A stretch of DNA of 11,636 nucleotides, from positions 1 to 11,636 of the forward strand of contig DKOG01000065.1 of assembly GCA_002469915.1 (NCBI GenBank), written 5' to 3'. Below the pieces are notes generated by a model. The model was given only the letters and a program-made list of their open reading frames with translations, was not told where the DNA came from and did not search any database. The position numbers were made by a program, and so were the translations under genes. This DNA is from Bacteroidetes bacterium UBA7368 (GTDB taxonomy: Bacteria > Bacteroidota > Rhodothermia > Rhodothermales > UBA10348). Positions 1-7,220 of the stretch are shown here, in pieces (position 1 is the first letter of the stretch; the number at the start of each line of letters is the position of its first letter).

Positions 1-535
1 GACCTTCCATGGTTCCGTCTCTGGAGATGTCCGTATATACGATACGCCGACATCCTCGGTCCTCCATATCGCGAGCAAATTGGACGGCGTTTTGGCCACT
101 GCCTTCTGTCCAACCCTGCACCCGAACCTCACCGTCTTTTGCATCTATACCGACGACAATTCTGCTTGCACCATGCTTCTCGACAGCGGTGGAGACCAAA
201 TCGGGATTTTCTACCGCGGCAGTTCCGATAATTACTCGGTATGCACCGGCTTCCAATGCACGGTCTATATCCTCTGCCGTTCGAATTCCACCACCGATCT
301 GGACGGGAATATCTAACTCCTTACAAATTTGATGTATGACCTCGGTGTTATTGTCGGTACCGCCTTTTGCAGCGTCTAGATCGACGAGATGAAGCACTTT
401 CGCATTTTGAATACGCCAGAGTTTGGCCATTTTGACAGGGTCGTCAAAGTACACCTGTTCCTTTTCGTACTCTCCTTGGTAGAGTCGAACGCAGCATCCA
501 CCGCGTAAATCAATGGCTGGAATGACGAGAATCAT
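1..535 (-). CDS. hisA: HisA: phosphoribosylformimino-AICAR ribotide isomerase (partial, C-terminus outside window)
   Basis: Histidine biosynthesis, cytoplasmic: HisA opens the ribose ring of ProFAR to PRFAR by an Amadori rearrangement. The 178 visible residues are the first three quarters of a (beta/alpha)8 barrel that is usually about 240 aa. The N-terminus reads MILVIPAIDLRGG, with the catalytic-base Asp at residue 9. The phosphate-binding loop QIGGGIR lies at about 79-85. The second catalytic Asp is in VGIDAKDG (D131), and YTDISRDGTMEG ends the visible part. The start at 535 matches the usual HisA N-terminus. An in-frame ATG at 574 would add 13 residues (MGAVGAG...) with no family support. 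Neither start has a good Shine-Dalgarno sequence. The gene is divergent from metG, so it probably opens its transcript. Further his genes beyond the left edge are plausible but not seen. The family call is very secure. Confidence 0.97.
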   Translation of the reverse strand, partial: MILVIPAIDLRGGCCVRLYQGEYEKEQVYFDDPVKMAKLWRIQNAKVLHLVDLDAAKGGTDNNTEVIHQICKELDIPVQIGGGIRTAEDIDRALEAGAYRVIIGTAAVENPDLVSTAVEKHGASRIVVGIDAKDGEVRVQGWTEGSGQNAVQFARDMEDRGCRRIVYTDISRDGTMEG

Positions 536-726
536 ATCTGTGTCTGATTGGATTCCGGCTCCAACGGCACCCATTGGATGGAGTTTCCCGAACTAAACGG
601 TACCGTTTTTACCTGCTTTCCATACGATCGCCCTATAATTAGGAATCAACTATGCTACATATGTTGTTTATTCCCTTCTGATTCTTTCGCTGTCGCACCT
701 GCAACATCTCAATACGAGTAAGCTCC
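536..726. promoter_or_regulatory. Divergent hisA/metG intergenic region with a possible metG -10 box
   Basis: This 191-base gap separates the two divergent starts, so promoters for both genes should lie here. A perfect TATAAT is at 634-639 on the plus strand. The best upstream partner is a poor TTTACC at 608-613, with a 20-base spacer, so a sigma70-type call is weak. The -10 sits inside CCTATAATTAGG (632-643), whose ends CCTA/TAGG are inverted. I found no convincing minus-strand promoter for hisA, and no T-box-like leader or long stem upstream of metG. Confidence 0.25.
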
Positions 727-2820
727 ATGTCCCAAAAGGACTTTGATCGCATCTTAGTTACGGCTGCCCTCCCGTACGCCAATGGACCCATTCACCTTGG
801 ACATTTGGCCGGGGCTTACCTGCCACCCGATATGTTCTGTAGATATCAACGTCTCAAGGGAAAAGATGTGGTATTTGTTTGTGGCTCAGATGAAATGGGT
901 GTAGCCATCATGATCAGAGCGAGAAACGAAGGCGTTTCTCCGAAAGATATCGTTGATCGATATCATCCGATGATTACCGACTCGTTCGAAAAATTTGGAA
1001 TGAGTTTCGACAACTTCTCGCGGACTACAAACGAGATTCACTCGGAGACGAGCCAAGAGTTCTTTCGAAATTTGGCTGAAAAGGATGTTTTTTCGCTGAA
1101 AACCGAACAGCAGCTGTTCGATCCAGAAGCCGGAATGTTTCTCGCAGATCGATTTGTAGTCGGTACGTGCCCATCCTGCGGTAACGATAATGCGTACGGT
1201 GATCAGTGCGAAAAATGTGGCACCACGCTTAGTCCGATGGAACTCGTTAATCCGCGTAGCACAATAACGGATGCCACGCCGGAGTTGCGAGAAACGACGC
1301 ATTGGTACCTTCCTCTTGGAGATTTTCAGGAGCGACTAGAAAAGTGGATTGACACGCACCCGGAATGGAAGCCCAATGTATTGGGGCAGATTAAAAGTTG
1401 GCTCAACGATGGGTTACGCGAGAGGGCCATTACGCGGGATGTACCGTGGGGCGTTCCTGTGCCTCAGGATGTCGCAGAGAAAATTGGCGTAGATGCATCG
1501 GGTAAGGTCATCTACGTTTGGTTCGATGCTCCCATCGGATACATTTCTGCAACTAAAGAATGGGCCAAGGAACAGGGTAAGCCCGAAGCCTGGAAGTCGT
1601 ACTGGCAGGATGAGAAGACGCGTCTGGTTCACTTTATCGGAAAAGATAACATCGTCTTTCATTGCCTCATGTTTCCTGCCATGTTAATGGCGCACGGAGC
1701 CTATGTTCTGCCAGACAACGTTCCTGCCAACGAATTTCTGAATATCGAAGGGAGTAAGCTTTCAACTAGCCGCAACTGGGCAGTCTGGCTGCATGAGTAT
1801 TTGGAAGATCTTGATCCTGATTTGCTTCGGTACGCTCTCGCGACCATGCTTCCGGAAACAAAAGATGCCGATTTTAACTGGAATGAATTCCAAACAAGGG
1901 TTAACTCCGAATTGGCGGATGTGCTTGGGAATTTTGTGAATCGGACAATGACCTTTGCTCACCGTTTTGCAAAGGGGAAGGTGCCTGAATTGGTCAAGCC
2001 CGACGCTCTTGATCAAGAAGTGATCGAAAAGCTGAAGACCTTCCCGGATCGTATTGGGTCGGCCTATGATAACTACCGAAATCGTGAAGCCGTTTTTGAA
2101 ACAATGGCTTTGGCGCGAATGGGTAACAAGTACTTTAATGACAGTGAGCCTTGGCACAGTCGGAAGACGAATGCACAGCAATGTGCCAACACTATTCACG
2201 TGTCCCTACAGATTTGTGCTTCTTTGGCCGTATTAATGGAGCCTGTACTTCCATTCTCTGCCATCAGGATGCGAAAAATGCTTGGTATGGAGGGTGTTCG
2301 CTCCAGTGAGCCAGGACAATCCAAGGACGGCATTAGCTGGGACGACGCCGGTCAGTGTCTGTTACCGGTCGGGCAGAAGCTCGGCGAGTCCGAAATTCTA
2401 TTCTCAAAAATTGAAGACGACGTGATTGAAGAACAAAAAGCAAAACTTGGTGGACCAGAAGAAGAGGTCGAAACGAGTGAGCCGTATGAGCCGGTCAAAG
2501 AAATCATCACCTATGATGATTTCGTCAAACTTGATTTTCGAATGGGAACGGTTCTGTCTGCTGAACGCATTCCTAAATCTAAAAAGCTTTTGAAGTTGCA
2601 GATTGATCTTGGCTTCGAACAGCGTCAGATATTAGCTGGAGCAGCCGAGCATTTTGAGCCTGAGAGTTTGGTCGGCCAACAAGTCGCAGTCGTTGCGAAT
2701 CTTGCTCCTCGTAAGATGATGGGGATGGAGAGCCAGGGCATGGTCCTGATGGCTGAAGACCGTACAGGAGCTTTGTCTATCATGCAGTCCACGGGCGAGG
2801 ACGGAGCCGTAATTCGGTAG
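727..2820 (+). CDS. metG: MetG: methionyl-tRNA synthetase with C-terminal tRNA-binding domain
   Basis: Class I synthetase charging tRNA-Met with methionine (ATP-dependent, cytoplasmic). The HIGH signature is HLGH at residues 23-26. The connective peptide carries one zinc knuckle, C148-x2-C151 and C161-x2-C164, as in MetG forms with a four-Cys zinc site. The KMSKS loop is KLSTS (344-348), preceded by FLNIEG. The anticodon-binding helical region follows (about 390-540). A charged linker rich in Glu (about 560-590) leads to a Trbp111/EMAP-II-like OB domain (about 593-697: YDDFVKLDFRMGTV ... NLAPRKMMGMESQGM). That domain dimerises the enzyme and adds general tRNA affinity. The length of 697 aa is typical of bacterial MetG with this domain. 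The start at 727 is chosen because the Rossmann core begins almost at once (RILVTAALPYANGPIHLGH); no Shine-Dalgarno precedes it. The gene is single, divergent from hisA and convergent with lpdA. No defects seen. Confidence 0.98.
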   Translation: MSQKDFDRILVTAALPYANGPIHLGHLAGAYLPPDMFCRYQRLKGKDVVFVCGSDEMGVAIMIRARNEGVSPKDIVDRYHPMITDSFEKFGMSFDNFSRTTNEIHSETSQEFFRNLAEKDVFSLKTEQQLFDPEAGMFLADRFVVGTCPSCGNDNAYGDQCEKCGTTLSPMELVNPRSTITDATPELRETTHWYLPLGDFQERLEKWIDTHPEWKPNVLGQIKSWLNDGLRERAITRDVPWGVPVPQDVAEKIGVDASGKVIYVWFDAPIGYISATKEWAKEQGKPEAWKSYWQDEKTRLVHFIGKDNIVFHCLMFPAMLMAHGAYVLPDNVPANEFLNIEGSKLSTSRNWAVWLHEYLEDLDPDLLRYALATMLPETKDADFNWNEFQTRVNSELADVLGNFVNRTMTFAHRFAKGKVPELVKPDALDQEVIEKLKTFPDRIGSAYDNYRNREAVFETMALARMGNKYFNDSEPWHSRKTNAQQCANTIHVSLQICASLAVLMEPVLPFSAIRMRKMLGMEGVRSSEPGQSKDGISWDDAGQCLLPVGQKLGESEILFSKIEDDVIEEQKAKLGGPEEEVETSEPYEPVKEIITYDDFVKLDFRMGTVLSAERIPKSKKLLKLQIDLGFEQRQILAGAAEHFEPESLVGQQVAVVANLAPRKMMGMESQGMVLMAEDRTGALSIMQSTGEDGAVIR

Positions 2821-2927
2821 GGCGCCGAGGGGCTTACTCGCATCGCATGGAATCACGTCGCATCCAAGGACAGCGTTCCAGCGACGTCCTTGATCAGGGG
2901 TTGAATTTCCTACATTCCTAGACGACG

Positions 2928-2953
2928 GTCGGCATCATATTCCTGATGCCGAC
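2928..2953. terminator. Hairpin between convergent metG and lpdA, probable bidirectional terminator
   Basis: A perfect 10-bp inverted repeat, GTCGGCATCA (2928-2937) and TGATGCCGAC (2944-2953), encloses a 6-base loop TATTCC. It lies 107 bases after the metG stop and 68 bases after the lpdA stop, where both transcripts should end. No T-tract follows on either strand, so it is not a classical intrinsic terminator. A weaker 7-bp stem, CAAGGAC (2865-2871) with GTCCTTG (2886-2892), lies nearer metG. The rest of the 2821-3021 gap shows no gene. Confidence 0.5.
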
Positions 2954-3021
2954 ATGTCCGATGAGTCGCGTAATACCGTCTGTAGTTAAAGGCCACGTCG
3001 GGTAAACGAGTAGGCGTGGAC

Positions 3022-4443
3022 CTACATGTTGATAGACTTCCCGTATGCAGCCCGGGTCGCTTCCAATACCGCTTCCGATAGGGTCGGATGGGGGTGAATG
3101 GATTCCATGATTTCGTGTGCTGTCGTTTCCAGCGTTCGGGCTGTAACGGCTTCTGCAATCATTTCTGTCGCATCATATCCAATGATATGGCAGCCAAGGA
3201 ATTCTCCATATTTGGCGTCGTAAATGACTTTCACAAAGCCCTCGTTATGCCCCATGGCCGAAGCTTTTCCACTTGCAGTGAAAGGAAATTTGCCAACTTT
3301 GATCTCGTGTCCGGCTTCTTTAGCTGCCTCTTCGTTGTACCCAACTGAAGCAATCTGAGGCTGGCAGTAGGTACAACCAGGGATATTCAGCTTGTTCATC
3401 GGGTGAACGTTTTCGCCGGCAATTTTCTCTACGCAAATCACGCCTTCATGGCTGGCTTTGTGCGCAAGCCAAGGCGGCCCTGCTACGTCACCAATAGCGT
3501 AAATGCCCGGTACATTGGTTCGGCAGAACTCATCGATAACGACGGCTCCGCGGTCGGTTTTAACACCAACTTTTTCTAAACCTAGGCTTTCGATGTTACC
3601 GACGACACCCACAGCACTCAAAACCTGATCAGTTTCGATCGTCTCAACACCCTTTTTGGTTTCGATCTTCACCTGCAGTGATTTGCCCTTGGTGTCTACT
3701 GAAGAGACTTTTGAGCCCGTCATGACCTTGATGCCTTGCTTCTTGAAAGCACGGGCCAGTTCACGACTCACATCCTTGTCTTCGACCGGAACCATGCGAT
3801 CTTGCAACTCAATGATGGTCACTTCCGTGCCCATATTGTGGTAGAAGTAGGCAAACTCAACACCGATGGCGCCTGCTCCACAAATCAAGAGGCGCGCTGG
3901 CCGGTCTGTCTGTGTAAGAGCTTCTGTTGAGGAAATGATCTTCTTCCCATCAAACGGCAACGACGGAAGTTCGCGTGGTCGCGCACCCGTTGCCACAATA
4001 ATATGCTTTGCACTTACGGTTTTCTTTTCGCCCACTTTTTTGCCATCCATGTCTGTGGATGGTTCAATGTCCACTTTACCATTCCCAGCTAGGGTGGCTT
4101 TGCCCATCAGAACATCAATTTTGTTCTTGCTCATCAGGTATTGGATGCCCTTGTTCATCTTATCGGCAACGCCTCTACTTCGCTGGACCACTTTGTCAAA
4201 AGCAGGCGTAATGGTTCCATCAAGAGTAAGTCCATATGCATCAAGGTGCTTGGAGTACTCCATGATCTCAGCACTTTTAAGCAGCGCCTTAGTGGGGATA
4301 CAGCCAATGTTGAGGCAGACCCCACCTAGTTTGTTTTTCTCTACAACTGCGGTTTTTAGACCCAATTGAGTGGCTCGGATAGCCGTTTCGTACCCACCAG
4401 GGCCGGTTCCGATGATCAGGACGTCGTAAGAAGCTGCAGACAT
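3022..4443 (-). CDS. lpdA: LpdA: dihydrolipoyl dehydrogenase (E3)
   Basis: FAD flavoprotein reoxidising dihydrolipoamide with NAD+. It is the shared E3 subunit of pyruvate, 2-oxoglutarate and branched-chain dehydrogenases and the L protein of glycine cleavage. FAD-binding GTGPGGY is at residues 12-18. The redox disulfide is in GGVCLNIGCIPTK (C43 and C48). The NAD-binding GAGAIGVEFA is in the middle, with a second FAD contact in GIYAIGDVAG. The C-terminal dimer domain ends with HPHPTLSE, giving the catalytic His452 and Glu457 pair. The length of 473 aa is normal and all key residues are present. The start is fixed by MSAASYDVLIIGTGPGG, since the FAD motif follows almost immediately; no Shine-Dalgarno is visible. 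It lies 98 bases after rpiB on the same strand and could be the last gene of that run or have its own promoter. No E1/E2 genes are in the window, so which complex it serves is not shown here. Confidence 0.97.
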   Translation of the reverse strand: MSAASYDVLIIGTGPGGYETAIRATQLGLKTAVVEKNKLGGVCLNIGCIPTKALLKSAEIMEYSKHLDAYGLTLDGTITPAFDKVVQRSRGVADKMNKGIQYLMSKNKIDVLMGKATLAGNGKVDIEPSTDMDGKKVGEKKTVSAKHIIVATGARPRELPSLPFDGKKIISSTEALTQTDRPARLLICGAGAIGVEFAYFYHNMGTEVTIIELQDRMVPVEDKDVSRELARAFKKQGIKVMTGSKVSSVDTKGKSLQVKIETKKGVETIETDQVLSAVGVVGNIESLGLEKVGVKTDRGAVVIDEFCRTNVPGIYAIGDVAGPPWLAHKASHEGVICVEKIAGENVHPMNKLNIPGCTYCQPQIASVGYNEEAAKEAGHEIKVGKFPFTASGKASAMGHNEGFVKVIYDAKYGEFLGCHIIGYDATEMIAEAVTARTLETTAHEIMESIHPHPTLSEAVLEATRAAYGKSINM

Positions 4444-4541
4444 AGTGTTGAGACGAGGGTTTACTGCTCAAAAATTCAAGGAATACCCAAAATACGGCCA
4501 CGAACGATGAAGGCTATTGAGAGCAGGTGAAAACGAACCCG

Positions 4542-5180
4542 CTATCTGTTGAATCGATTTTCTAAATCCTTGATCTTATTGACTCGTTTACTATGACGTC
4601 CGCCTTCGAATTCGGTGGCCAGAAACACATCTACGATTCGCTTTACCACCTCGGGTCCCATGGATCTACTTCCTAGGGTCAACACGTTCGCATTGTTGTG
4701 CGCTCTCGCATTCCAGGCTGCAAATTCGTTGTACGCACAGGCCGCACGGATGCCTGGTACCTTATTACACACCATGGCGGATCCAACGCCTACTCCGTCA
4801 ATCATAATTCCCAGCCCCGCTTTGCCTTCTGCAACCATTCTGGAAACAGCGTAGGCATAATCTGGATAGTCACAACTTCGGGGGGCGTCAACTCCCACAT
4901 CTTGAACGGTCCGACCGGCTTTTTGTAGATAGTCTTTGAGTTCTTTCTTCAAGTCGAACCCACCGTGATCGGAGCCAATACAAATAAGGTCGTTGGCGGG
5001 GCTTGAAGGAGATTCAGTAGAAGGCTGGGCGTTTCCAAAAACGATAGAAATGCCCGCTGCGCGCGCAGCGTCTGAAGCAAGAGGGGTCACAAGCGCACCT
5101 GGAGGTGCAACAATGGTGTTGTTACCTGCCTGTTTGGCATCCGTTACGTGCCGCTCCGTTATGACTTTCCGTCCGCTCAT
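4542..5180 (-). CDS. RpiB/LacA/LacB-family sugar-phosphate isomerase with EutQ-like N-terminal segment
   Basis: Residues 63-212 are an RpiB fold, the family that interconverts ribose 5-phosphate and ribulose 5-phosphate or related sugar phosphates. Visible marks are IGSDHGGFDLK (D71, H72), CDYPDYA (103-109), GVGVGSAMVCNKVPGIRAA, HNNANVLTLGSR (H161, N162) and EFEGGRHSKRV near the end. Two things are odd. The usual catalytic Cys of the ICGTGVG motif is Asp128 here (MIDGVGVG), and the alternative Glu of the mycobacterial subclass is Ser134. Also, about 50 extra N-terminal residues (VITERHVTDA ... PPGALVTPLASD ... GISIVF) precede a Ser/Pro-rich linker (51-62); they resemble the start of EutQ and EutT proteins from memory of those families. 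Ordinary RpiB is about 150 aa. Start at 5180 is the only ATG covering this segment; no Shine-Dalgarno. It lies 61 bases after the EnvC-like gene. The fold is secure, but the substrate is uncertain, so no gene symbol is given. Confidence 0.88.
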   Translation of the reverse strand: MSGRKVITERHVTDAKQAGNNTIVAPPGALVTPLASDAARAAGISIVFGNAQPSTESPSSPANDLICIGSDHGGFDLKKELKDYLQKAGRTVQDVGVDAPRSCDYPDYAYAVSRMVAEGKAGLGIMIDGVGVGSAMVCNKVPGIRAACAYNEFAAWNARAHNNANVLTLGSRSMGPEVVKRIVDVFLATEFEGGRHSKRVNKIKDLENRFNR

Positions 5181-5241
5181 GCCCGAAGCTACGCATGAAG
5201 CTTAGTAGGGGCAACCATCACAGGTGAAGTATCACGAGGAG

Positions 5242-6408
5242 TTATCTCTCGAGCCAGTTTGAAGGGTCAAGTGGCACGCCGTCTTTGAAGACTCCGAAAA
5301 ATACGGCCTCGCCCCTTGGCTCGGCCTCCGTCCCGGATCGACCAATCAATTGCCCCGCTTCAACTTCATCGCCAACGGAGATATAAAACATGGAAAAATT
5401 ACCGTACACCGTATGGAAATTTCCATGTTCTACGATGACGAATCGACCCATATCCGGTATGAATTCAATCGTGCTGACCGTTCCACGAAAGACGGATTTT
5501 ACTTCAGACCCCGGGGGAGTGGAGATTAAAATTCCCGGATTGGGCGTTCGTGTACCAAATTCAGGATGAACAATTTCCCCAAATGGTTCGGTGACTGTTC
5601 CCTCAGAGGGCCACTCCATTATTCCTCGAGCCGCCGAAAAACTGGCTGCCGTCTCAGCTAACGATGCCGATGATGTATTGGCGGTGTCGACGTTGAGATA
5701 AGACCGAATGAGCTCCACAAGTTGTTGCTCCATGGTTCGCTTTTCGGTCAAGCTTTCTTCCTGTAGTTCCTTTTCAGATCGAATTTGAGAAAGGATGGTC
5801 CGCACATCTTTTCGCAAGTCATCCAATTTTTCCTGCTCACGGTCGGCAGTGACCAGCATCATTTCTGATTCAACCAGTTTACGCTGCATCTCCGTCCGCT
5901 GCCCACTTAACAAATCTGCTGCTCGTTGAATAGCGGTAAGCTGAGTGCGCCGTTTTTGGGAAAAGCGTCTGAGGTACCCAATGCGAACCAACATTTGATT
6001 GATAGATGCTGCAGACAGAATCAGTGCTGCGTCATGCTGTCTTCCGTAGCGGTAGGCATGAGAGGCTCTAGAATGATACTCTGACTTGAGTACATCTAAT
6101 TCGGTATTCAGCTTTTGAATAGAGGTGCCAAGGGAATCCCGCTCGAATCGTAATTGGGCAATACGGTTACCGTAGTTGTGAACTAGGGCCTCGCGTAAGG
6201 AAAGCTGACGATTCAAATCTGCCAATTGCTTTTCAGAAGCCTGTTCTTCTTGCTCGGTTTGAGCTAGAAGCTGTTCTTCCTGGACAATCTCTTCTCGAAG
6301 CAGTTCAAGTTTGGTCTCCGTTGAGGACTGTGCAGTCTGACCCTGAGCACTCGATATCGGTGCGCAGATCCAGACCATCAAAACCAGTATGAAAGATATA
6401 CGAGGCAT
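5242..6408 (-). CDS. EnvC-like exported protein: coiled coil plus degenerate M23/LytM domain
   Basis: Probably a periplasmic regulator of peptidoglycan hydrolysis. With the start at 6408 it is 388 aa: a signal peptide (MPRISFILVLMVWICAPISSAQ), long Glu/Gln/Arg-rich coiled coils (about 30-240) and a C-terminal LytM domain (about 264-388). The domain keeps the fold marks (GTVTEPFGEIVHPEFG, VIVEHGNFHTVYGNFS, VGDEVEAGQLIGRSG, GVPLDPSNWL). Every M23 metal or catalytic residue is replaced: HxGIDI is NPGILI, YAHL is YGNF and HLHFE is AVFFG. In E. coli, EnvC with the same kind of dead domain activates the amidases AmiA and AmiB at the septum; a similar job here is inference. The start is chosen because the DUF4292 stop and this ATG share TAATG, a coupling junction. 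An in-frame ATG at 6429 would add seven residues (MGRYHRI) before the signal peptide. Confidence 0.87.
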   Translation of the reverse strand: MPRISFILVLMVWICAPISSAQGQTAQSSTETKLELLREEIVQEEQLLAQTEQEEQASEKQLADLNRQLSLREALVHNYGNRIAQLRFERDSLGTSIQKLNTELDVLKSEYHSRASHAYRYGRQHDAALILSAASINQMLVRIGYLRRFSQKRRTQLTAIQRAADLLSGQRTEMQRKLVESEMMLVTADREQEKLDDLRKDVRTILSQIRSEKELQEESLTEKRTMEQQLVELIRSYLNVDTANTSSASLAETAASFSAARGIMEWPSEGTVTEPFGEIVHPEFGTRTPNPGILISTPPGSEVKSVFRGTVSTIEFIPDMGRFVIVEHGNFHTVYGNFSMFYISVGDEVEAGQLIGRSGTEAEPRGEAVFFGVFKDGVPLDPSNWLER

Positions 6409-7220
6409 TATCCGGTGATATCGACCCATGTAACATTGTCTTTAGGGTTCAAATCGAGATCTAGATGCGTCCGTTCAGCATCAAGTTTTTTCAACCCAAA
6501 GGCAACGCGGGTATTCTCGTGCGGTCGAGAAAGAATAGAACGTCGAGGTACGAGAATATCATCCATCATGTTGAAATCTAGGTACCATCTTTGTTCGACC
6601 ACTTCACCTCGGGCATTTTTTTGCTGAATCTGTTCGATTCTCCAGTGAGCGGGGTCGATGGTATATCTCATCAAACTGTCAGGGGAATATAAATAGTATC
6701 GTGTCGAGTCAGAAGATTTAAGCCAACGTTGGTCCATATCAGGGCGCAGGAATCCGAGCGTCTCTTCGACCATGGCGTTTCCGACAAACGAACCGGGAAG
6801 AACAGCTTCCATAGCGCGAACAGAACTTCTGAAGACCTTCCGTGCAATTCGATCATATACGAAGGCTGAGTCCCCGGCAATTAAGACCCGCGCGCCTTCA
6901 ATTCCTAATGGAAATCGAATGCGCGCCAGCAGAGAATCAGTCCCTGAAGCGTGAACAATAGCAGTGAAACGCCCGTTTTGATCCGGTGAGGAAACTGAAA
7001 TTTGAGCTTCTAGGGCCATTCTTTCTAGGCGATCTGGTCGCTCAGGTAGCAACCTTAGAATATCCTGGACTTTATGGTCGGGGAATACGCCGTCTGGAGT
7101 GAATACAATATCACGAGGACTGGAAGCTGAACATCCCGCCAGTAACAAGACGATACCAGCCACCAGCAACGTGATGCGCGGGGCTGCGAAGGGAATGTAT
7201 AGATTATTGATATTGCTCAA
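6408..7220 (-). CDS. DUF4292-family lipoprotein
   Basis: A 270-aa predicted lipoprotein. Its hydrophobic signal segment (about 16-29) ends in a clear lipobox, LLAGC, with Cys30 as the acylated residue, followed by Ser-Ala, which fits outer-membrane sorting. The rest is mostly beta-rich (MALEAQISVSS, FTAIVHASGTDSLLARIRFPLGIEGARVLI, RYYLYSPDSLMRYTIDP, RWYLDFNMMDDILVPRRS). This fits DUF4292, a LolA/LolB-like family found in Bacteroidota and relatives. Function is not established; binding a lipid or acting as an envelope chaperone is inference from the fold. The start is a TTG at 7218-7220, the first possible codon after an in-frame TGA, and it overlaps the end of the TPR gene by 17 bases. No ATG or GTG leaves a sensible signal peptide. 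The stop overlaps the ATG of the EnvC-like gene (TAATG), so translation is probably coupled through all three genes. Confidence 0.82.
   Translation of the reverse strand: MSNINNLYIPFAAPRITLLVAGIVLLLAGCSASSPRDIVFTPDGVFPDHKVQDILRLLPERPDRLERMALEAQISVSSPDQNGRFTAIVHASGTDSLLARIRFPLGIEGARVLIAGDSAFVYDRIARKVFRSSVRAMEAVLPGSFVGNAMVEETLGFLRPDMDQRWLKSSDSTRYYLYSPDSLMRYTIDPAHWRIEQIQQKNARGEVVEQRWYLDFNMMDDILVPRRSILSRPHENTRVAFGLKKLDAERTHLDLDLNPKDNVTWVDITG

Noticed and set aside
9..332. A 107-codon plus-strand ORF at the left edge
   Set aside because: Antisense to hisA, whose protein sequence is unmistakable on the minus strand.
1762..2199. A 145-codon minus-strand ORF inside metG (and a 138-codon one at 886-1302)
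   Set aside because: Antisense shadows of metG: no signal peptide, motif or start context, and the metG frame is intact throughout.
3866..4369. A 167-codon plus-strand ORF opposite lpdA
   Set aside because: It lies wholly antisense to a complete, clearly recognised lpdA and its product shows no domain; other overlapping frames here are equally long by chance.
4542..5180. A microcompartment operon suggested by the EutQ-like segment
   Set aside because: No shell protein, aldehyde dehydrogenase or other BMC gene is present; neighbours are envelope and housekeeping genes. Kept only as a domain-level observation.
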